DNA of 64,000 nucleotides from Glutamicibacter halophytocola (lineage in GTDB: Bacteria; Actinomycetota; Actinomycetes; Actinomycetales; Micrococcaceae), in NCBI RefSeq assembly GCF_001302565.1, contig NZ_CP012750.1:2356001-2420000 (forward strand). The letters run 5' to 3'. The position numbers and the translations under genes were made by a program. Positions 34,827-45,700 of the stretch are shown here, piece by piece. Position 1 is the stretch's first letter. Each line of letters opens with the position of its first letter. Under the pieces are notes generated by a model. It was given only the letters and a program-made list of their open reading frames with translations, was not told where the DNA came from and searched no databases.

Positions 34827-36950
34827 CTATCCCCGGTGGGATTCAAGAACAGCTAGTACCGCTTCCCCATAGCGTTCGAGCTTGCTGCGCCCGACTCCCG
34901 CAATTTTCGATAGCCCCTGTATGGAGCCGGGTTGATGTTCAGCAATGGACATCAGAGTGGCGTCAGTGAAAATGACGAAAGCCGGGACCGAATTTGAGCG
35001 GGCGACTTCGGATCGCCAGGTGCGCAAGTTATCGAACAAGGCCTCATCATAGGCGGCTGGGCAGGACGCGCAGCGCTTCAGCTTGCGTTCTTTTGCACTA
35101 GCCAAGAACGAACCGCAGTTGGAACAGACGGCCGGAATTAGCTTGTGTTCACGTTTCTTATAGGTAGTCTGCTGTCGGCTGCTAGCCTGGCGAACTGACT
35201 TGATCCCATCCAAGAAGCGAGAGGGGTAGCGATGCGCCCTTCCGCCCGGAGTGCGCGCTAGCGACCAAGACAGGAATAGATGCTTCCGAGCACGGGTAAT
35301 GCCCACATAGAGCAGGCGGCGTTCTTCGTCAAAACCAGCCTGGTCCTTGGCATAGGAAATGGGTACCAGTCCCTCGCTGAGTCCAACGAGGAACACAGCA
35401 TCCCATTCCAGGCCCTTGGCTGCGTGGAATGAAGCCAAAGTGACGCCATCCAGCGTGGGCGCATGCTGGATCGCTGCGCGATCTTCAAGTTCCTTAACCA
35501 CGTCGTGCAAGGTCGCTTCAGTGCCCTGCTCAATTTTGAGTGCAACGACTTCATCAGCCAGGCGCACCAGAGCGGACAATGATTCCCACCGTTGCCGGAC
35601 GGCGCCGGTACCTCCGCTGGGAGCATTCGCCGAATAGCCATGCGAGGAAAGCACGTCTCGAACTAATTGCGGCACCGAGGTTTCGGCAGCAACGCTCAAG
35701 GCTGCCCGCAGGGCCAGCATTCCTTCTTTGACTTCTCGGCGAGAGAAGAACCGCTCTGCACCACGCATGACATACGGAATCGAATGTGCGGCGAGCGCTT
35801 GTTCGAAAGCCTGAGACTGCCCGTTTGTGCGGTAGAGAATGGCAATCTCAGAGATGTCTTGCCCCTCTCCCCGCAGCTTCTTGATGCGCTGGGCAACTTC
35901 CTCTGCCTCGTTCTCATCGTCCCTGGCTTCAAAGAAATCCGGGTTTGGACCATGGTCGCGTTGTGCAATCAATTCCAGGGGCTCAGGCCAAGTGACGTTT
36001 CGATCCGGAACGGAGGACTCAATTCGCCGAGTCGATAGCACCTTGTTGGCCAGGTTCACGACTTCGGGGGTGGAGCGGTAGTCCCGGACGAGTTTGACCA
36101 CCTTGGCTTCCGGAAAACGCGTACCAAAGTTCAGCAGGAAGTCAGGGCGCGCACCGGTGAACGAGTAAATCGTCTGCGAAGCATCACCAACAACGCACAA
36201 TTCATTTCGTTGCCCCAACCACAGATCGAGCAGCCGTTGTTGCAATGGAGAAACATCCTGGTATTCGTCCACAACGAAGTGACGATATTGCTGGCGGACA
36301 TGTGCAGCTACCTTCTCGTTGTCTTCGAGAATGGCAATGGTCAGCAGGAGCACGTCTTCGAAATCGATAACCCCTCGGTCATCTTTGAGTTCTTCGTAGG
36401 TTTGGAAAATCCTCGCCATGCTTACCGGCTCCAGGCCATTGGGCATCTCACGAGTTGGGGCGATTTTCGCATAGCTTTCCGGGGTGTGCATCGACACCTT
36501 GGCCCATTCAATTTCTGCCGCGAGATCACGCACCATGGCGCGGTCGCTGGAAATACGCAGTCGGCGGGCAGCCTCTGCAATCAACGGGGCCTTATGCTCA
36601 ACCAGATTTGGCAAAGTACCGCCAATGGCCTGCGGCCAAAAGTACTGCAGCTGGCGCAGCGCGGCCGCGTGGAAGGTTCTGGTCTGAACACCCGGCGCAC
36701 CGAGCTGGCGTAAACGGGTCCGCATTTCTGCGGCAGCACGGGTCGTAAAGGTCAATGCAAGAACACTCGAGGGATTGTAAATACCCGTGTGCACTCCGTG
36801 CGCAATACGGTGGGTAATGGCCCGGGTTTTACCCGTGCCTGCGCCGGCCAGAATACACAATGGACCGCTGAGCGTTTCAGCTGCTTGCCGTTGTTCAGCG
36901 TCCAGTCCCGCCAGCAAATCCTGTACTGGTGGAGCATCGTGTTCTGTCAC
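34827..36950 (-). CDS. uvrD2: DNA helicase UvrD2 with HRDC domain
   Basis: Superfamily 1 DNA helicase of 707 residues in DNA repair. Motif I CILAGAGTGKTRAITHRI, Ia LTFTTRAAAEMR, II HFVVDEYQDVSPLQQR, III VVGDASQTIYSF, IV DYRSTPEVV, V LASFHAAKGLEWDAVFLVG, VI LLYVGITRARKHL. Between motor and tail a four-cysteine segment (VCSNCGSF then CASCP) and a C-terminal HRDC domain (DATLMSIAEHQP, LSKIAGVGRSKLERYGEAVL), the mycobacterial UvrD2 arrangement. The GTG start is in a GTGA overlap with the nudC-like stop; the alternative start 12 codons upstream lacks this coupling. Confidence 0.94.
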   Translation of the reverse strand: MTEHDAPPVQDLLAGLDAEQRQAAETLSGPLCILAGAGTGKTRAITHRIAHGVHTGIYNPSSVLALTFTTRAAAEMRTRLRQLGAPGVQTRTFHAAALRQLQYFWPQAIGGTLPNLVEHKAPLIAEAARRLRISSDRAMVRDLAAEIEWAKVSMHTPESYAKIAPTREMPNGLEPVSMARIFQTYEELKDDRGVIDFEDVLLLTIAILEDNEKVAAHVRQQYRHFVVDEYQDVSPLQQRLLDLWLGQRNELCVVGDASQTIYSFTGARPDFLLNFGTRFPEAKVVKLVRDYRSTPEVVNLANKVLSTRRIESSVPDRNVTWPEPLELIAQRDHGPNPDFFEARDDENEAEEVAQRIKKLRGEGQDISEIAILYRTNGQSQAFEQALAAHSIPYVMRGAERFFSRREVKEGMLALRAALSVAAETSVPQLVRDVLSSHGYSANAPSGGTGAVRQRWESLSALVRLADEVVALKIEQGTEATLHDVVKELEDRAAIQHAPTLDGVTLASFHAAKGLEWDAVFLVGLSEGLVPISYAKDQAGFDEERRLLYVGITRARKHLFLSWSLARTPGGRAHRYPSRFLDGIKSVRQASSRQQTTYKKREHKLIPAVCSNCGSFLASAKERKLKRCASCPAAYDEALFDNLRTWRSEVARSNSVPAFVIFTDATLMSIAEHQPGSIQGLSKIAGVGRSKLERYGEAVLAVLESHRG

Positions 36951-37876
36951 TTGTTTAGGGCCTCCGGAAGGGGTTCTCCGTACCAACTACGGATCAACGC
37001 ATGTGCTATTGAAACGCCACGCGGTATGTCTATTGTTCCTGATTCCAGGGCAAGACGCAGATCCTCTCGGCTGAACCAGCGCAGATCCTTGATCTCGGCC
37101 CCATCAGGAATCAATTCTTCGCTGATAGCTTCAGCCGCAAAACCGAGCATCAGGGAACGCGGCAATGGCCAAGGCTGGGAGCCGCGGTAGGCCACGTCGC
37201 CTACATGGACACCAGATTCTTCAAAGATTTCTCGCCGAACCGCTGATTCCAGCGACTCCCCCGCTTCGACGAAGCCGGCGAGCACCGAATACATGTGCGT
37301 TCTAAAAGTGGCGTTGGCACCCAGCAATATGCGGTCGTGGCGGTCAATCACCGATGCGATAATCGCAGGATCGGTCCGGGGAAATAGCTCATGGTCATTC
37401 AAAACGCAGCGCTGTCCCCACCCAAAGGTTGAGGACCGGACCTCCGAACCACACTGCGGGCAGAATCGTTCAGAGCGGATCCAGTTGGAGATTGCCTGTG
37501 CTTCAACCAACAGCTCGGCTTGGACTTCGGAGAGGATCGTGAAGGCCTCACGCAGAGAAATCCAGCGCTCAATATCCGCATTCGAATAGTTCTCTGCGTC
37601 GACAATGGCCAAAACGTAATCACTCGTGCCGGATGTGCCGAGATAAACCAGGCGATCAGAATCATGGGCCACGTAGCTGGGCCCGTCCACAAAGTACAGT
37701 TCCATGCCGCAGGCGGCAGCGCCAAGATCGGAAATCAGCATGACCTTGGTGGAATTCATGGAAAGTTTCTCGCCAAGCAACTCCGGGTTCGGCCGTTCAG
37801 TGAGCGGACGCGAAATAAGCGACTGCGCAAAAGGTAGTCCCGTGATTGGAGTTTGATAGTTCTCTGCCAAAGCCAT
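36947..37876 (-). CDS. NAD(+) diphosphatase, NudC-like Nudix hydrolase
   Basis: Hydrolyses NADH, and in relatives removes NAD caps from RNA. The 309-residue protein has the N-terminal NudC domain (1-140), a zinc-ribbon region CPQCGSEVRSSTFGWGQRC, and a complete Nudix box GFVEAGESLESAVRREIFEESGV, then the NudC signature SQPWPLPRSLMLGF. The ribbon shows only three of four Cys: the last CxxC is CVLN. Otherwise length and order are typical. It is coupled to uvrD2 by GTGA; this pairing is also seen in mycobacteria (Rv3199c-Rv3198c). Confidence 0.9.
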   Translation of the reverse strand: MALAENYQTPITGLPFAQSLISRPLTERPNPELLGEKLSMNSTKVMLISDLGAAACGMELYFVDGPSYVAHDSDRLVYLGTSGTSDYVLAIVDAENYSNADIERWISLREAFTILSEVQAELLVEAQAISNWIRSERFCPQCGSEVRSSTFGWGQRCVLNDHELFPRTDPAIIASVIDRHDRILLGANATFRTHMYSVLAGFVEAGESLESAVRREIFEESGVHVGDVAYRGSQPWPLPRSLMLGFAAEAISEELIPDGAEIKDLRWFSREDLRLALESGTIDIPRGVSIAHALIRSWYGEPLPEALNK

Positions 37877-38042
37877 ACTTCTAACTTAGTGCACTTGCCC
37901 CATCGCTCTCCTGTTTCAAACCGGGTGTGGATAGCCACGTTCGGCGAATTTTCACGTCAAGCCTGAACATTGCCGGTGAATCCCACCATATTCTGTGCGT
38001 CATTCAGCCTCTAAGGTCACGATCTCGCATACGGTGGAACAT

Positions 38043-39398
38043 GTGAAACGCTCTGCCATGGAACTCGCCGCAATTGCCACCGCCGCCGTACCCGGATTAG
38101 CTCCGGTTGGTTTTGCGGCATTGTCAGACGACGCAGAAGATTTTGATTCAGCACTAATTGTCGACGCCCTCAAGCACCGGTGGCGTGTTCGCTCGCCGCG
38201 GCACGATGAGGCAAGCATGCGATTGGAAGCGGAGCTTTCCGCCCTGCGCGCGTTCTCGGCCAAAGTGCGGGCCTCGCTGCCATTTGCTCTTCCATCGGTA
38301 GCGGGAACTGTCCGCCAGGGCTCACTGCGTACCTTCGTGTACAAGGACATGCCAGGACACGTTCCTGCCTTGGATGAGCTGGTTGACGAGGGCAGCAACT
38401 TGGCCAAGGCGCTGGGCCAGTGCATGGCGGCCATTCACCAGATCCCAGATGAAGCTGTGGAAGTGGCCGGCCTGCCGACCTACACCGCAGATGAAGTACG
38501 CCAGCGCAAGCTCAATGAACTCGATACCGCGGCGGCTACCGGCAAGGTGCCCAGCAGGCTGTTGCGCCGCTGGGAGCACGCCATGGAAGATGTTGCGCTG
38601 TGGCGGTTTAACGCATCCGTAGTGCACGGCGACTTCGATGAAGAGCAGCTGCAAATTTCTCACTCAAGCATTACTGCCGTTAAGGGATGGACCGACTTGC
38701 ATGTTGGCGACCCGGCAGATGATTTTGCCTGGCTCTCGTCTATCGAAGACCAGAAGTTCACGGACCGTGTTTTTGAATCGTATGTCGAAGCCCGCGGCAA
38801 GGCCGCCGATCCACACATCATGCGCCGTGCCGCGCTGGCCGCAGAATTCGCTCTGGCGCAGTGGCTCGTCAAGTCGCTTGACTCCAAGGATCCACAGCGC
38901 ATCGCCGAAGCTGATGAGATGCTCCAAGAGCTTGACCACAATATTGCCGAGTTCGGCGGGCAGCCTCTGTCAGTCGTCGAGGCGCCACGTCCCCTGGCTC
39001 CGCAGAGCAGCGCACCAGGGCCCAAGCCATCCGACGCGGACAAGGAAACTCCCGTAGCACCGAAGCCCGCCCCGCTTCCATCGGCGGGTTCGACCGCACC
39101 CCGGATTAATACGGCAAAGGTCACTGCCTTGTCGGACCAGGCAACGGATTCGGGCAATTCGCCATCTGCTGTGGCTGCGGGCCCCGAAGCGCCAGCCAAG
39201 GGCGCGGACGATGACGTGGAGCCTTCGCCGGCTCCGCATGCAGGCAAAGGCGCAGAAGACACCAAGCCCAAGGTCGAGTCGAACATCGAGTCCGGCGAAA
39301 AGCCGCCCGTTCACAAGCCTCAAGAAGAGCCGAGTGCCTCGAAGGCTGAAGCCGGCACAGCGAAACGCAAGGAAGACCAGGACGGCGCCACAAAGTAA
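38043..39398 (+). CDS. Kinase-fold protein (APH/maltokinase-like), probably inactive
   Basis: About 300 residues of an aminoglycoside-phosphotransferase-like fold (APH): VYKDMPGHVPALDEL, LGQCMAAIHQIPDEA, VVHGDFDEEQLQIS and VKGWTDLHVGDPADDFAWLSS. The last 150 residues are Pro/Ala/Lys/Glu-rich and look disordered. Two features suggest loss of catalysis: the catalytic loop HGDxxxxN reads Q at the Asn, and the Mg-binding Asp of the ID(W/F) motif reads G. GTG 38043 preceded by GGTGGA was taken as start (451 residues); a start 16 codons earlier is possible. Convergent with adnB. Confidence 0.75.
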   Translation: MKRSAMELAAIATAAVPGLAPVGFAALSDDAEDFDSALIVDALKHRWRVRSPRHDEASMRLEAELSALRAFSAKVRASLPFALPSVAGTVRQGSLRTFVYKDMPGHVPALDELVDEGSNLAKALGQCMAAIHQIPDEAVEVAGLPTYTADEVRQRKLNELDTAAATGKVPSRLLRRWEHAMEDVALWRFNASVVHGDFDEEQLQISHSSITAVKGWTDLHVGDPADDFAWLSSIEDQKFTDRVFESYVEARGKAADPHIMRRAALAAEFALAQWLVKSLDSKDPQRIAEADEMLQELDHNIAEFGGQPLSVVEAPRPLAPQSSAPGPKPSDADKETPVAPKPAPLPSAGSTAPRINTAKVTALSDQATDSGNSPSAVAAGPEAPAKGADDDVEPSPAPHAGKGAEDTKPKVESNIESGEKPPVHKPQEEPSASKAEAGTAKRKEDQDGATK

Positions 39399-39422
39399 CC
39401 CTCCGGGTTGCTTTGTGGCGCC
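39384..39422. terminator. Bidirectional hairpin between convergent genes
   Basis: Twelve-bp stem GGCGCCACAAAG (39384-39395) with its complement (39411-39422) plus an inner 5-bp stem (AACCC/GGGTT). It overlaps the stop codon of the kinase-like gene; no T tract is visible on either side, so its strength is uncertain. Confidence 0.6.
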
Positions 39423-39429
39423 AGCTGCC

Positions 39430-42400
39430 TCAGCTTTCCAGCTGTTCGAAGGCGCTCGATATCATCTGCTCCAGCTCGGCTTCATCCGACAGGTGCTCCG
39501 CACGAATCGTCACGCCGGCAGCAACATAATAGAAAGCTGCCTTGATGTCTTCCAGCGCAATTGAGTGCAGCCGGGACCATCCCAACCGGTACACCGCAAG
39601 CTGGACAAGCTTGCTCTTCAAGTCCTTGCCATGAGGGACTCGTCCAGTCTTCCAGTCAAGCAGCAGCCATGTGCCATCGTCCATCTGGAAGACTGCATCG
39701 ATCCTGCCTCGCACTGCCACCGGGCCGACGCGCGTTTCCAACGGAACTTCCACATAGGCTGGTTGCAACTGGGCCCATTCGCTGGCCAGGAATGCTTCCT
39801 TCATTGATTCCAGGTCCAGGGCTTCATCAAGATAGCTGTCGGCCGGCTCAACAAGATCGCCCAGATCCAGCATCGAGGTCTTTTCGTAGAATTCCTCAAT
39901 CCACGCGTGGAAGGCCGTGCCGCGTCGCGCAGCAAGTCCAGGCCGCCTTGGCACCGGACGGCGAAGATTCTCCAGTACCGACACCGGGTCCTCAGCCAAT
40001 TCGACAAATAGCGAAGCACGCACATGTTCTGGTGCTTCAACGGCTCGTTCGCGATTGCCGAGGAAGGCACGCTGGGCGAGAAGCTTGTGCGCTTCTTCCG
40101 CCCATTGCTGGCCTTCGGGGGTTATCGGCTGGCTGCCGGGGTCTGCGCTGAGCACATCGTCGGCGATTTCCTGGATCACTGCGCGTCGCGAATACGCAAG
40201 TTCCTTGTTTTTGATTGCTCCAGTGATCCGCGGGCCCTCCAGCGGGTCGTAGGGCCACAAGGCTTCCAGAGGAGTCAGCCGGTTGGGGTTCTGCTCTGGC
40301 GCCTCGTCGTCTTCTACCCAGAGTCCAATTTCAGCTTTTGCCCCAGGGCCCTGGGCCAGCGGCAGCAGCGCGGAGAAGAACTCGGAAGCCTCGGTGGGTT
40401 TGCTTCGCGTGGCGGTCCAGATGCTGCTGCTGCAAATGAGCAGCGATTTGGCACGCGTGACCGCAACGTACGCCAATCGGCGTTCCTCGGCAATGTGGTG
40501 GTCCTCGACGTGATCCTTGAACAGGGATTCGGCTTCCAATAGCTCCTTGAGCGCTGGCTGGTCGGTGTCCCACTGCGGCAGATCTTTTGCGTCGCCGCGC
40601 AAAGGCCAAGGAAGGGCCTTGTCGCCGCTGGTCCATCGGTCGGACTGCGCGCCGGGGAATACCCCGTCGTTTAATGACATGACGGCGACGGTGTCCCACT
40701 CCAGGCCCTTTGAAGCGTGGACCGTCAGCAGCTGCACGGCTTCTGGATCAGCATCCTCGCTGGGAAGCGGCAAGCCCTTTTCCTTTTCGGCCGCCTGCTC
40801 CAGCCACATCAGGAAGCCGGCCAGCTCAACGCGCGGAGCGTTGCGGCAATACTCGCGGGCGACGTCGGCAAAGGCATCAAGGTTGGCTCGCGAGGCATCG
40901 CGGTCCACCCAGGGCCGAACAGCAACCTCGATATCGAGATTCATGGACCGTTCAACTTCGCGGATCAGCGTTTCCAGATCATCATTGGCCATGAGCCTCA
41001 GGCTGGCCAGCTCGTCTTTGAGCACTGTGAGCCGGCGCCGGGCCTCTGCACTCAGGCTTCGGCCATCGGAGCTGCTCCAGCCCTCGGAGGGCAAGAAGTC
41101 CAGTGCTTCAATAAGGCTGGCCGCGTCATTGAGTTCTGCTCGGGCCGATTCGACGGCTTCAGCGTCAAGGCCGCCATCGGCCGCGGCTGCCTTCGAATTA
41201 AGCCCATGGGAGCGACGCCGTTCGAGCTGGCGGGACCAGTCGGCGAATGCCGCGAGATCGGCAGTGCCGATGCGCCATCGTGCTCCGGAGAGCAGGCGCA
41301 TCAGCTTGTCTGATCGAAGTGGATCCACCAGCACGTGCAGGCAAGCAACAAGATCGGCCACCTCCGCAGTGCTCAGCAGCCCGGATAGGCCCACCAGCTG
41401 GTAGCGCATGCCGCGCTCGGAAAGAACCTCGCCCATGATGCTCAACTGGCTGCGGTTGCGCGAGAGCACGGCGCTGGTTTTCGCGGCCTGCGGATCGTTC
41501 CGCTGCTCGGCGGCAATCAAGTCCGCGATGGCCTCGGCTTCCTGGCGAACCGTTGCACAGCGGTTGAGCACCACGCGTCCCGGCTGGGCGAAAGCGGAGG
41601 GTTCCAGCGGCTTAACGGTGACCGGCCCCGAATGGGCCGCTCCCCCGGCGGTGATCTGGTTGGCAGCGGCAAGCACGTTCACGGTATTGCGCCAGGCTAT
41701 CGTCAGGTGCTTAACGTGGGCGATCTCGCGCTGTTCGCCGCGGACGATGGGGAAGGTTTCCGGGAACCTGAACAGCTGGCCTGCACTGGCCCCGCGGAAC
41801 CCGTAGATCGATTGGTTCGGATCGCCGACCGCGGTCACCGGATGGCCTTGGCCATAGAGCTTGGAGAACAACACCATCTGGGCATGGGAGGTGTCTTGGA
41901 ATTCGTCGAGCAAGACCACCTGGTGGCTGGCGCGTTCGGCGAGCGCGGCCGCAGGGACTTCCTGTGCGATCCTGGCGGCGTGGGCGACGAGGTCGCCGTA
42001 GTCCATGACTCCCAATCGCTTTTTCTCGCGCCCGTATTCCTCGGCAAGTTCGGCGATGGTTGCCCTCGAGGCAAGCTTGTCGATGAGTTTCAGCGCTGCT
42101 TGCGTGGGAGCCTTGTCCTTCTCCGCATCCATGGGCAGTGCCCGCAATTTCAGGACCAGGTCGTCGATCCATTGATGTGCTTCGGGGACAGCGGCCAGGT
42201 GCTCGGATGCTTCGGAGCTGAAGGAGACGATGGCGTCGATGAGGGTGCTGCTCGCGCTGTTGAGGTGCTGGTAGTCCCCCGTGTATTTCTCCAGTACCGA
42301 ATGCCCCAGCTGCCACGATTGGGCCGCGCCGAGCAGGGCACTGTCTTCCTCCAGGCCGAGCCGAAGCCCGTAGTCCTGGACCAGGGTGTTGGCATAGGAG

Positions 42401-42744
42401 TGATAGGTGGACACCGCTGGGTCGAGGAAGTCGCGGGTGTCCTCTTCGCTCAGCAGCCCGGTGGCCACCAGTTGTGCGATCTTGGCCCGGATTCGCAGCG
42501 ACAGCTCCCCGGCGGCCTTGCGGGTAAAGGTCACGCCGAGGATCTGCTCGGGGCGCACCAGCTGGTTGGCTACCAGCCAGACGACCTTGTCCGCCATGGT
42601 TTTGGTTTTGCCAGAGCCGGCGCCGGCGATTACGAGCATCGGCTCGAGTGGAGCGGCAACAATCTCGGCTTGCTGCTCGGTGGGCGGGAACTTCTCGCCC
42701 AGGGCTATCGAGAGTTCTTGCGGGCTGTATTTGATGCTGCTCAT
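39430..42744 (-). CDS. adnB: AdnB: recombination helicase-nuclease subunit
   Basis: Motor subunit of the AdnAB complex, which resects double-strand breaks in actinobacteria. The 1104-residue protein has the UvrD-like motor (motif I LVIAGAGSGKTKTMADKVV, II VVLLDEFQDTSHAQ, III TAVGDPNQSIYGFRGA, V LTVHASKGLEWDTVAVMSL, VI LAYVAVTRAKSLL) and a C-terminal RecB-like nuclease with IDAVFQMDDGTWLLLDWKTG (catalytic D and K of the PD-(D/E)xK fold). ATG 42744 lies in an ATGA overlap with the adnA stop; the track start 10 codons upstream was rejected for that reason. Identification from domain order and partner. Confidence 0.93.
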   Translation of the reverse strand: MSSIKYSPQELSIALGEKFPPTEQQAEIVAAPLEPMLVIAGAGSGKTKTMADKVVWLVANQLVRPEQILGVTFTRKAAGELSLRIRAKIAQLVATGLLSEEDTRDFLDPAVSTYHSYANTLVQDYGLRLGLEEDSALLGAAQSWQLGHSVLEKYTGDYQHLNSASSTLIDAIVSFSSEASEHLAAVPEAHQWIDDLVLKLRALPMDAEKDKAPTQAALKLIDKLASRATIAELAEEYGREKKRLGVMDYGDLVAHAARIAQEVPAAALAERASHQVVLLDEFQDTSHAQMVLFSKLYGQGHPVTAVGDPNQSIYGFRGASAGQLFRFPETFPIVRGEQREIAHVKHLTIAWRNTVNVLAAANQITAGGAAHSGPVTVKPLEPSAFAQPGRVVLNRCATVRQEAEAIADLIAAEQRNDPQAAKTSAVLSRNRSQLSIMGEVLSERGMRYQLVGLSGLLSTAEVADLVACLHVLVDPLRSDKLMRLLSGARWRIGTADLAAFADWSRQLERRRSHGLNSKAAAADGGLDAEAVESARAELNDAASLIEALDFLPSEGWSSSDGRSLSAEARRRLTVLKDELASLRLMANDDLETLIREVERSMNLDIEVAVRPWVDRDASRANLDAFADVAREYCRNAPRVELAGFLMWLEQAAEKEKGLPLPSEDADPEAVQLLTVHASKGLEWDTVAVMSLNDGVFPGAQSDRWTSGDKALPWPLRGDAKDLPQWDTDQPALKELLEAESLFKDHVEDHHIAEERRLAYVAVTRAKSLLICSSSIWTATRSKPTEASEFFSALLPLAQGPGAKAEIGLWVEDDEAPEQNPNRLTPLEALWPYDPLEGPRITGAIKNKELAYSRRAVIQEIADDVLSADPGSQPITPEGQQWAEEAHKLLAQRAFLGNRERAVEAPEHVRASLFVELAEDPVSVLENLRRPVPRRPGLAARRGTAFHAWIEEFYEKTSMLDLGDLVEPADSYLDEALDLESMKEAFLASEWAQLQPAYVEVPLETRVGPVAVRGRIDAVFQMDDGTWLLLDWKTGRVPHGKDLKSKLVQLAVYRLGWSRLHSIALEDIKAAFYYVAAGVTIRAEHLSDEAELEQMISSAFEQLES

Positions 42745-45700
42745 GGTTCGGTGACCTGTCGTCCTTCGGCGCAAAGTGGGCAGATTTCCGGCAAGGTGCA
42801 GTTGCCCAGAATCCCCGAGGAACCCGCAACGTGGCGGGTAATGAATTCGCTATGCCCCATGAGGCTGGCAGCCTCCAGAATGAGGGTTTTCGCCCAGTCG
42901 TCCTCGGCCAGGGACGGTTGCTCCCTGATCGTGGGGCTTTTGGTATTGGTGCCAACGTAGACCAGCGATGCCCCGGCGGGCTGATCGGAAAGTCCGGCGG
43001 TGTCCGGGTTCTCTTGCAGCGCCCCTAGCTGGATGGCTGTTTGGTAGACGCCCAGCTGGGGGTGCTCCAGCGTGTCGCTTTTGCTTGGCGCCATGGAACC
43101 TGTTTTGAGGTCCACCACGGTGACCCTGCCATTGGCGTCGACCTCGACCCGGTCAATAATGCCTCGCAGCTGGACCTGAGATCCATCAGGGGTGGGAACC
43201 TCGATTTGGAAGGGCATTTCGCGGGCAACCAGTTCGCGGCCTTCTTGCCTCATGGCGATGCAGTATTGGGCGAACTTCTTGAGCATCAGGGTCGCCCGGT
43301 CGAAGTCGCGCTGCCCTTCCCAGTTATCCAATTTCTCCAGTTCCGGCCAGCGCTGCTCCAGGATCCGCTGGTACTCGGAACCGCTGGCTTCAGGGTGCTC
43401 TTCTGCTATGGAGTGAATCAGTGTGCCCAAGGAAGCTGCGAAGTCATGCGCGGCCGTGCCGCCGGCGCTTTGCACAAACCAATTCAGCGGGGACTTGACC
43501 AGCGTCTCGACCTTTGACGGCGAAACTCGTCGTGGCTGGTCCTCGGGGACCACCGGTGCGGTAGAAGACAACGGGAGCAAACCCCACCACTGCTCCGGAT
43601 GGGCACCGCGCACCGGTTGCTGTGACGTGGCCAGCTGGGCCAGGACATTGACCGCGTCGCGATACTGCCCGACGGGGTCGGATCCCTCGGCAACCGGGGT
43701 GGTGCCAAGCTGGGCGGCTTTGCTTGATTCGGCGGTATTGCGCAGCTGCGCCACAAGGGTTGGCAAGGAGCGTATGCGCGGCACCGCAGTAGTTGCCCGG
43801 CCCTCGGGCCCGGGCGGATCAACTAGGTCCAGGAATGACGAGGGCTGGCTGTCTTCATTATCGACTGCGGTGCAGATCAGCTGTTCGGAAGCTCGCGACA
43901 CCGCGTTGCTGAAACTGCGCAGCTCGTCGTTCCTGATCTGGCGCACCAGATGAGTTGGCGTGCGCGTGGCCAGGAATCCGATGCCGTGCTCGACAACGTC
44001 AGCTAGCGCGTTGGAGCCCAGCAGTTCGCCGCGCAAGCGCAGATTGGGCCACGCTCCCTCTTGCAAACCGGGAATGAACACGATGGGCCATTCCTTGCCT
44101 GCGGCAGCTGCCGTGGTCAGCACGGTCACCATATGCCCGCCGGCGGCACGGGTGGCCAGGGAGTCCATCGGCAAGTCCTGATTCAGAATGTGCTCGATGA
44201 ATTGGGGCACGCTGGCACCTGGCAGCTGGTCAACAAAGCGTTCAGCCGCTTGGAACAGCGAGAGCACCGCATCCAAGTCATGATCGGCCCGGCGCGCAGA
44301 CGTTCCGGCGCCTAGCGCTTCCTCGCGCCAGGCTTGGGCCCGGCCGGAGGCTTCCCACATGGCCCAGAGCGCGGTCTCGGGGGTAGCAGTGCCACTGGCA
44401 AGCTCGGAATTCAGGGCTCCATACATTTTCAGCAGGCGTTGCAGCCCAAAGGCCGGCTTGCCAAGGTCTTGAGCCAGCTCGGGTTCCCGCAGGCAAGTTT
44501 CAAGAAGTTCCTGGCTGGAGCGGCGGCCGCCTTGGGCCGCCTCATGCTGGCGCAAAAGCTGGCGCAAGCGCCGGATTTCCAGTGCTGTGCTCATGCCGTA
44601 GCGGGATAGGAGCAGATTCTGCATCAGCAGCGGGTCATCAGCTGCCGAGTTGTTGAAGGACAATTCCAGAAGGTCCAGCAGCGGGCGAACGGCGCCCTCG
44701 TCTTTGAGCGGGATTTCAGCCGGTGGCACTTGCACGGCGATCCCCTGCCCTTCAAGGAATCGGCTGTAGGAACGAACCTGTGATCCGTTGCGAACCACGA
44801 TGGCTATATCTGAAAGGCTCCGGTTTTCAAAGAGGCTCAACTGGACGATGCGCTGGGCGATGAATCGTTCTTCTAGCGTTGAATTCTCAAAAGCGAGTGC
44901 CTGGCATGCGTCATCATTGCCCGCCTGGCGCGGCTCAAGTGTTCTTCCCCGCAGTCCCGCGGCCAAAGGAACTCGTTGCACGATCCGTTCCCACGCTTTG
45001 GTGATCTGTGGCGGCATCCGGTAGCCATGGGCCAGTTCAAGAAAGGTGGCTTCGGTGGTGCTCGTGTAATTCTGGGCGAAGCGATGCAGTTCGTCGGTAC
45101 GGGCGCCTCGGAATCCCTGAACCACGCTATCCGGTGCGGCGAAAGCGACCAGGGGCCGGTCTTTGGCCAAGAGAGCCAAGAGCCGGTGTTGTGACAGCGT
45201 TGCTTCTTGAAGATCATCAACGAGGACCAGGGCTAGACGGTCCTGTTCGGCGTGGAGGAAGTCCGGGTGCTCTTCAAGCAATTCGGCGGCACGGGTAATG
45301 AGCCCGGCAGGGTCAAAGGCTTCCGCGCTGCCAAGGTCCAGCAGGTCGCGGTACTCCTGGTAGAAATGGGCGGCGGCAACCCATTCAGGCCTGGCAGCTT
45401 CTTCTCCACGCTGCTCGATATCGGCTGGTTCCAGTCCCAGCTCGGAAACACGGTCAAAGAATTCTCGGATCTCCTTGCGGAAACCACGAGTTTCTATAGC
45501 CAATTCCAATTCGCTGGGCCACTGCGGACCAGTGGTCAGGCCCGTGGCGTGCCCTTCGAGCAGGTTCCCGATGAGCGTGTCTTGCTCCGGCCCGGACAGC
45601 AGCCGCGGCGGCCTTTCCAGGAACGGCAAGAGCCCTTCTACGCGAGCTCGGCGGATGAGGTCAAAAGCGTAGGCGGACCAGGTGCGCACGACGGGTTCGG

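Noticed and set aside
41632-42960. 442-residue plus-strand frame opposite adnB
   Set aside because: Spans the adnB-adnA junction in antisense; composition is typical of a reversed GC-rich gene.
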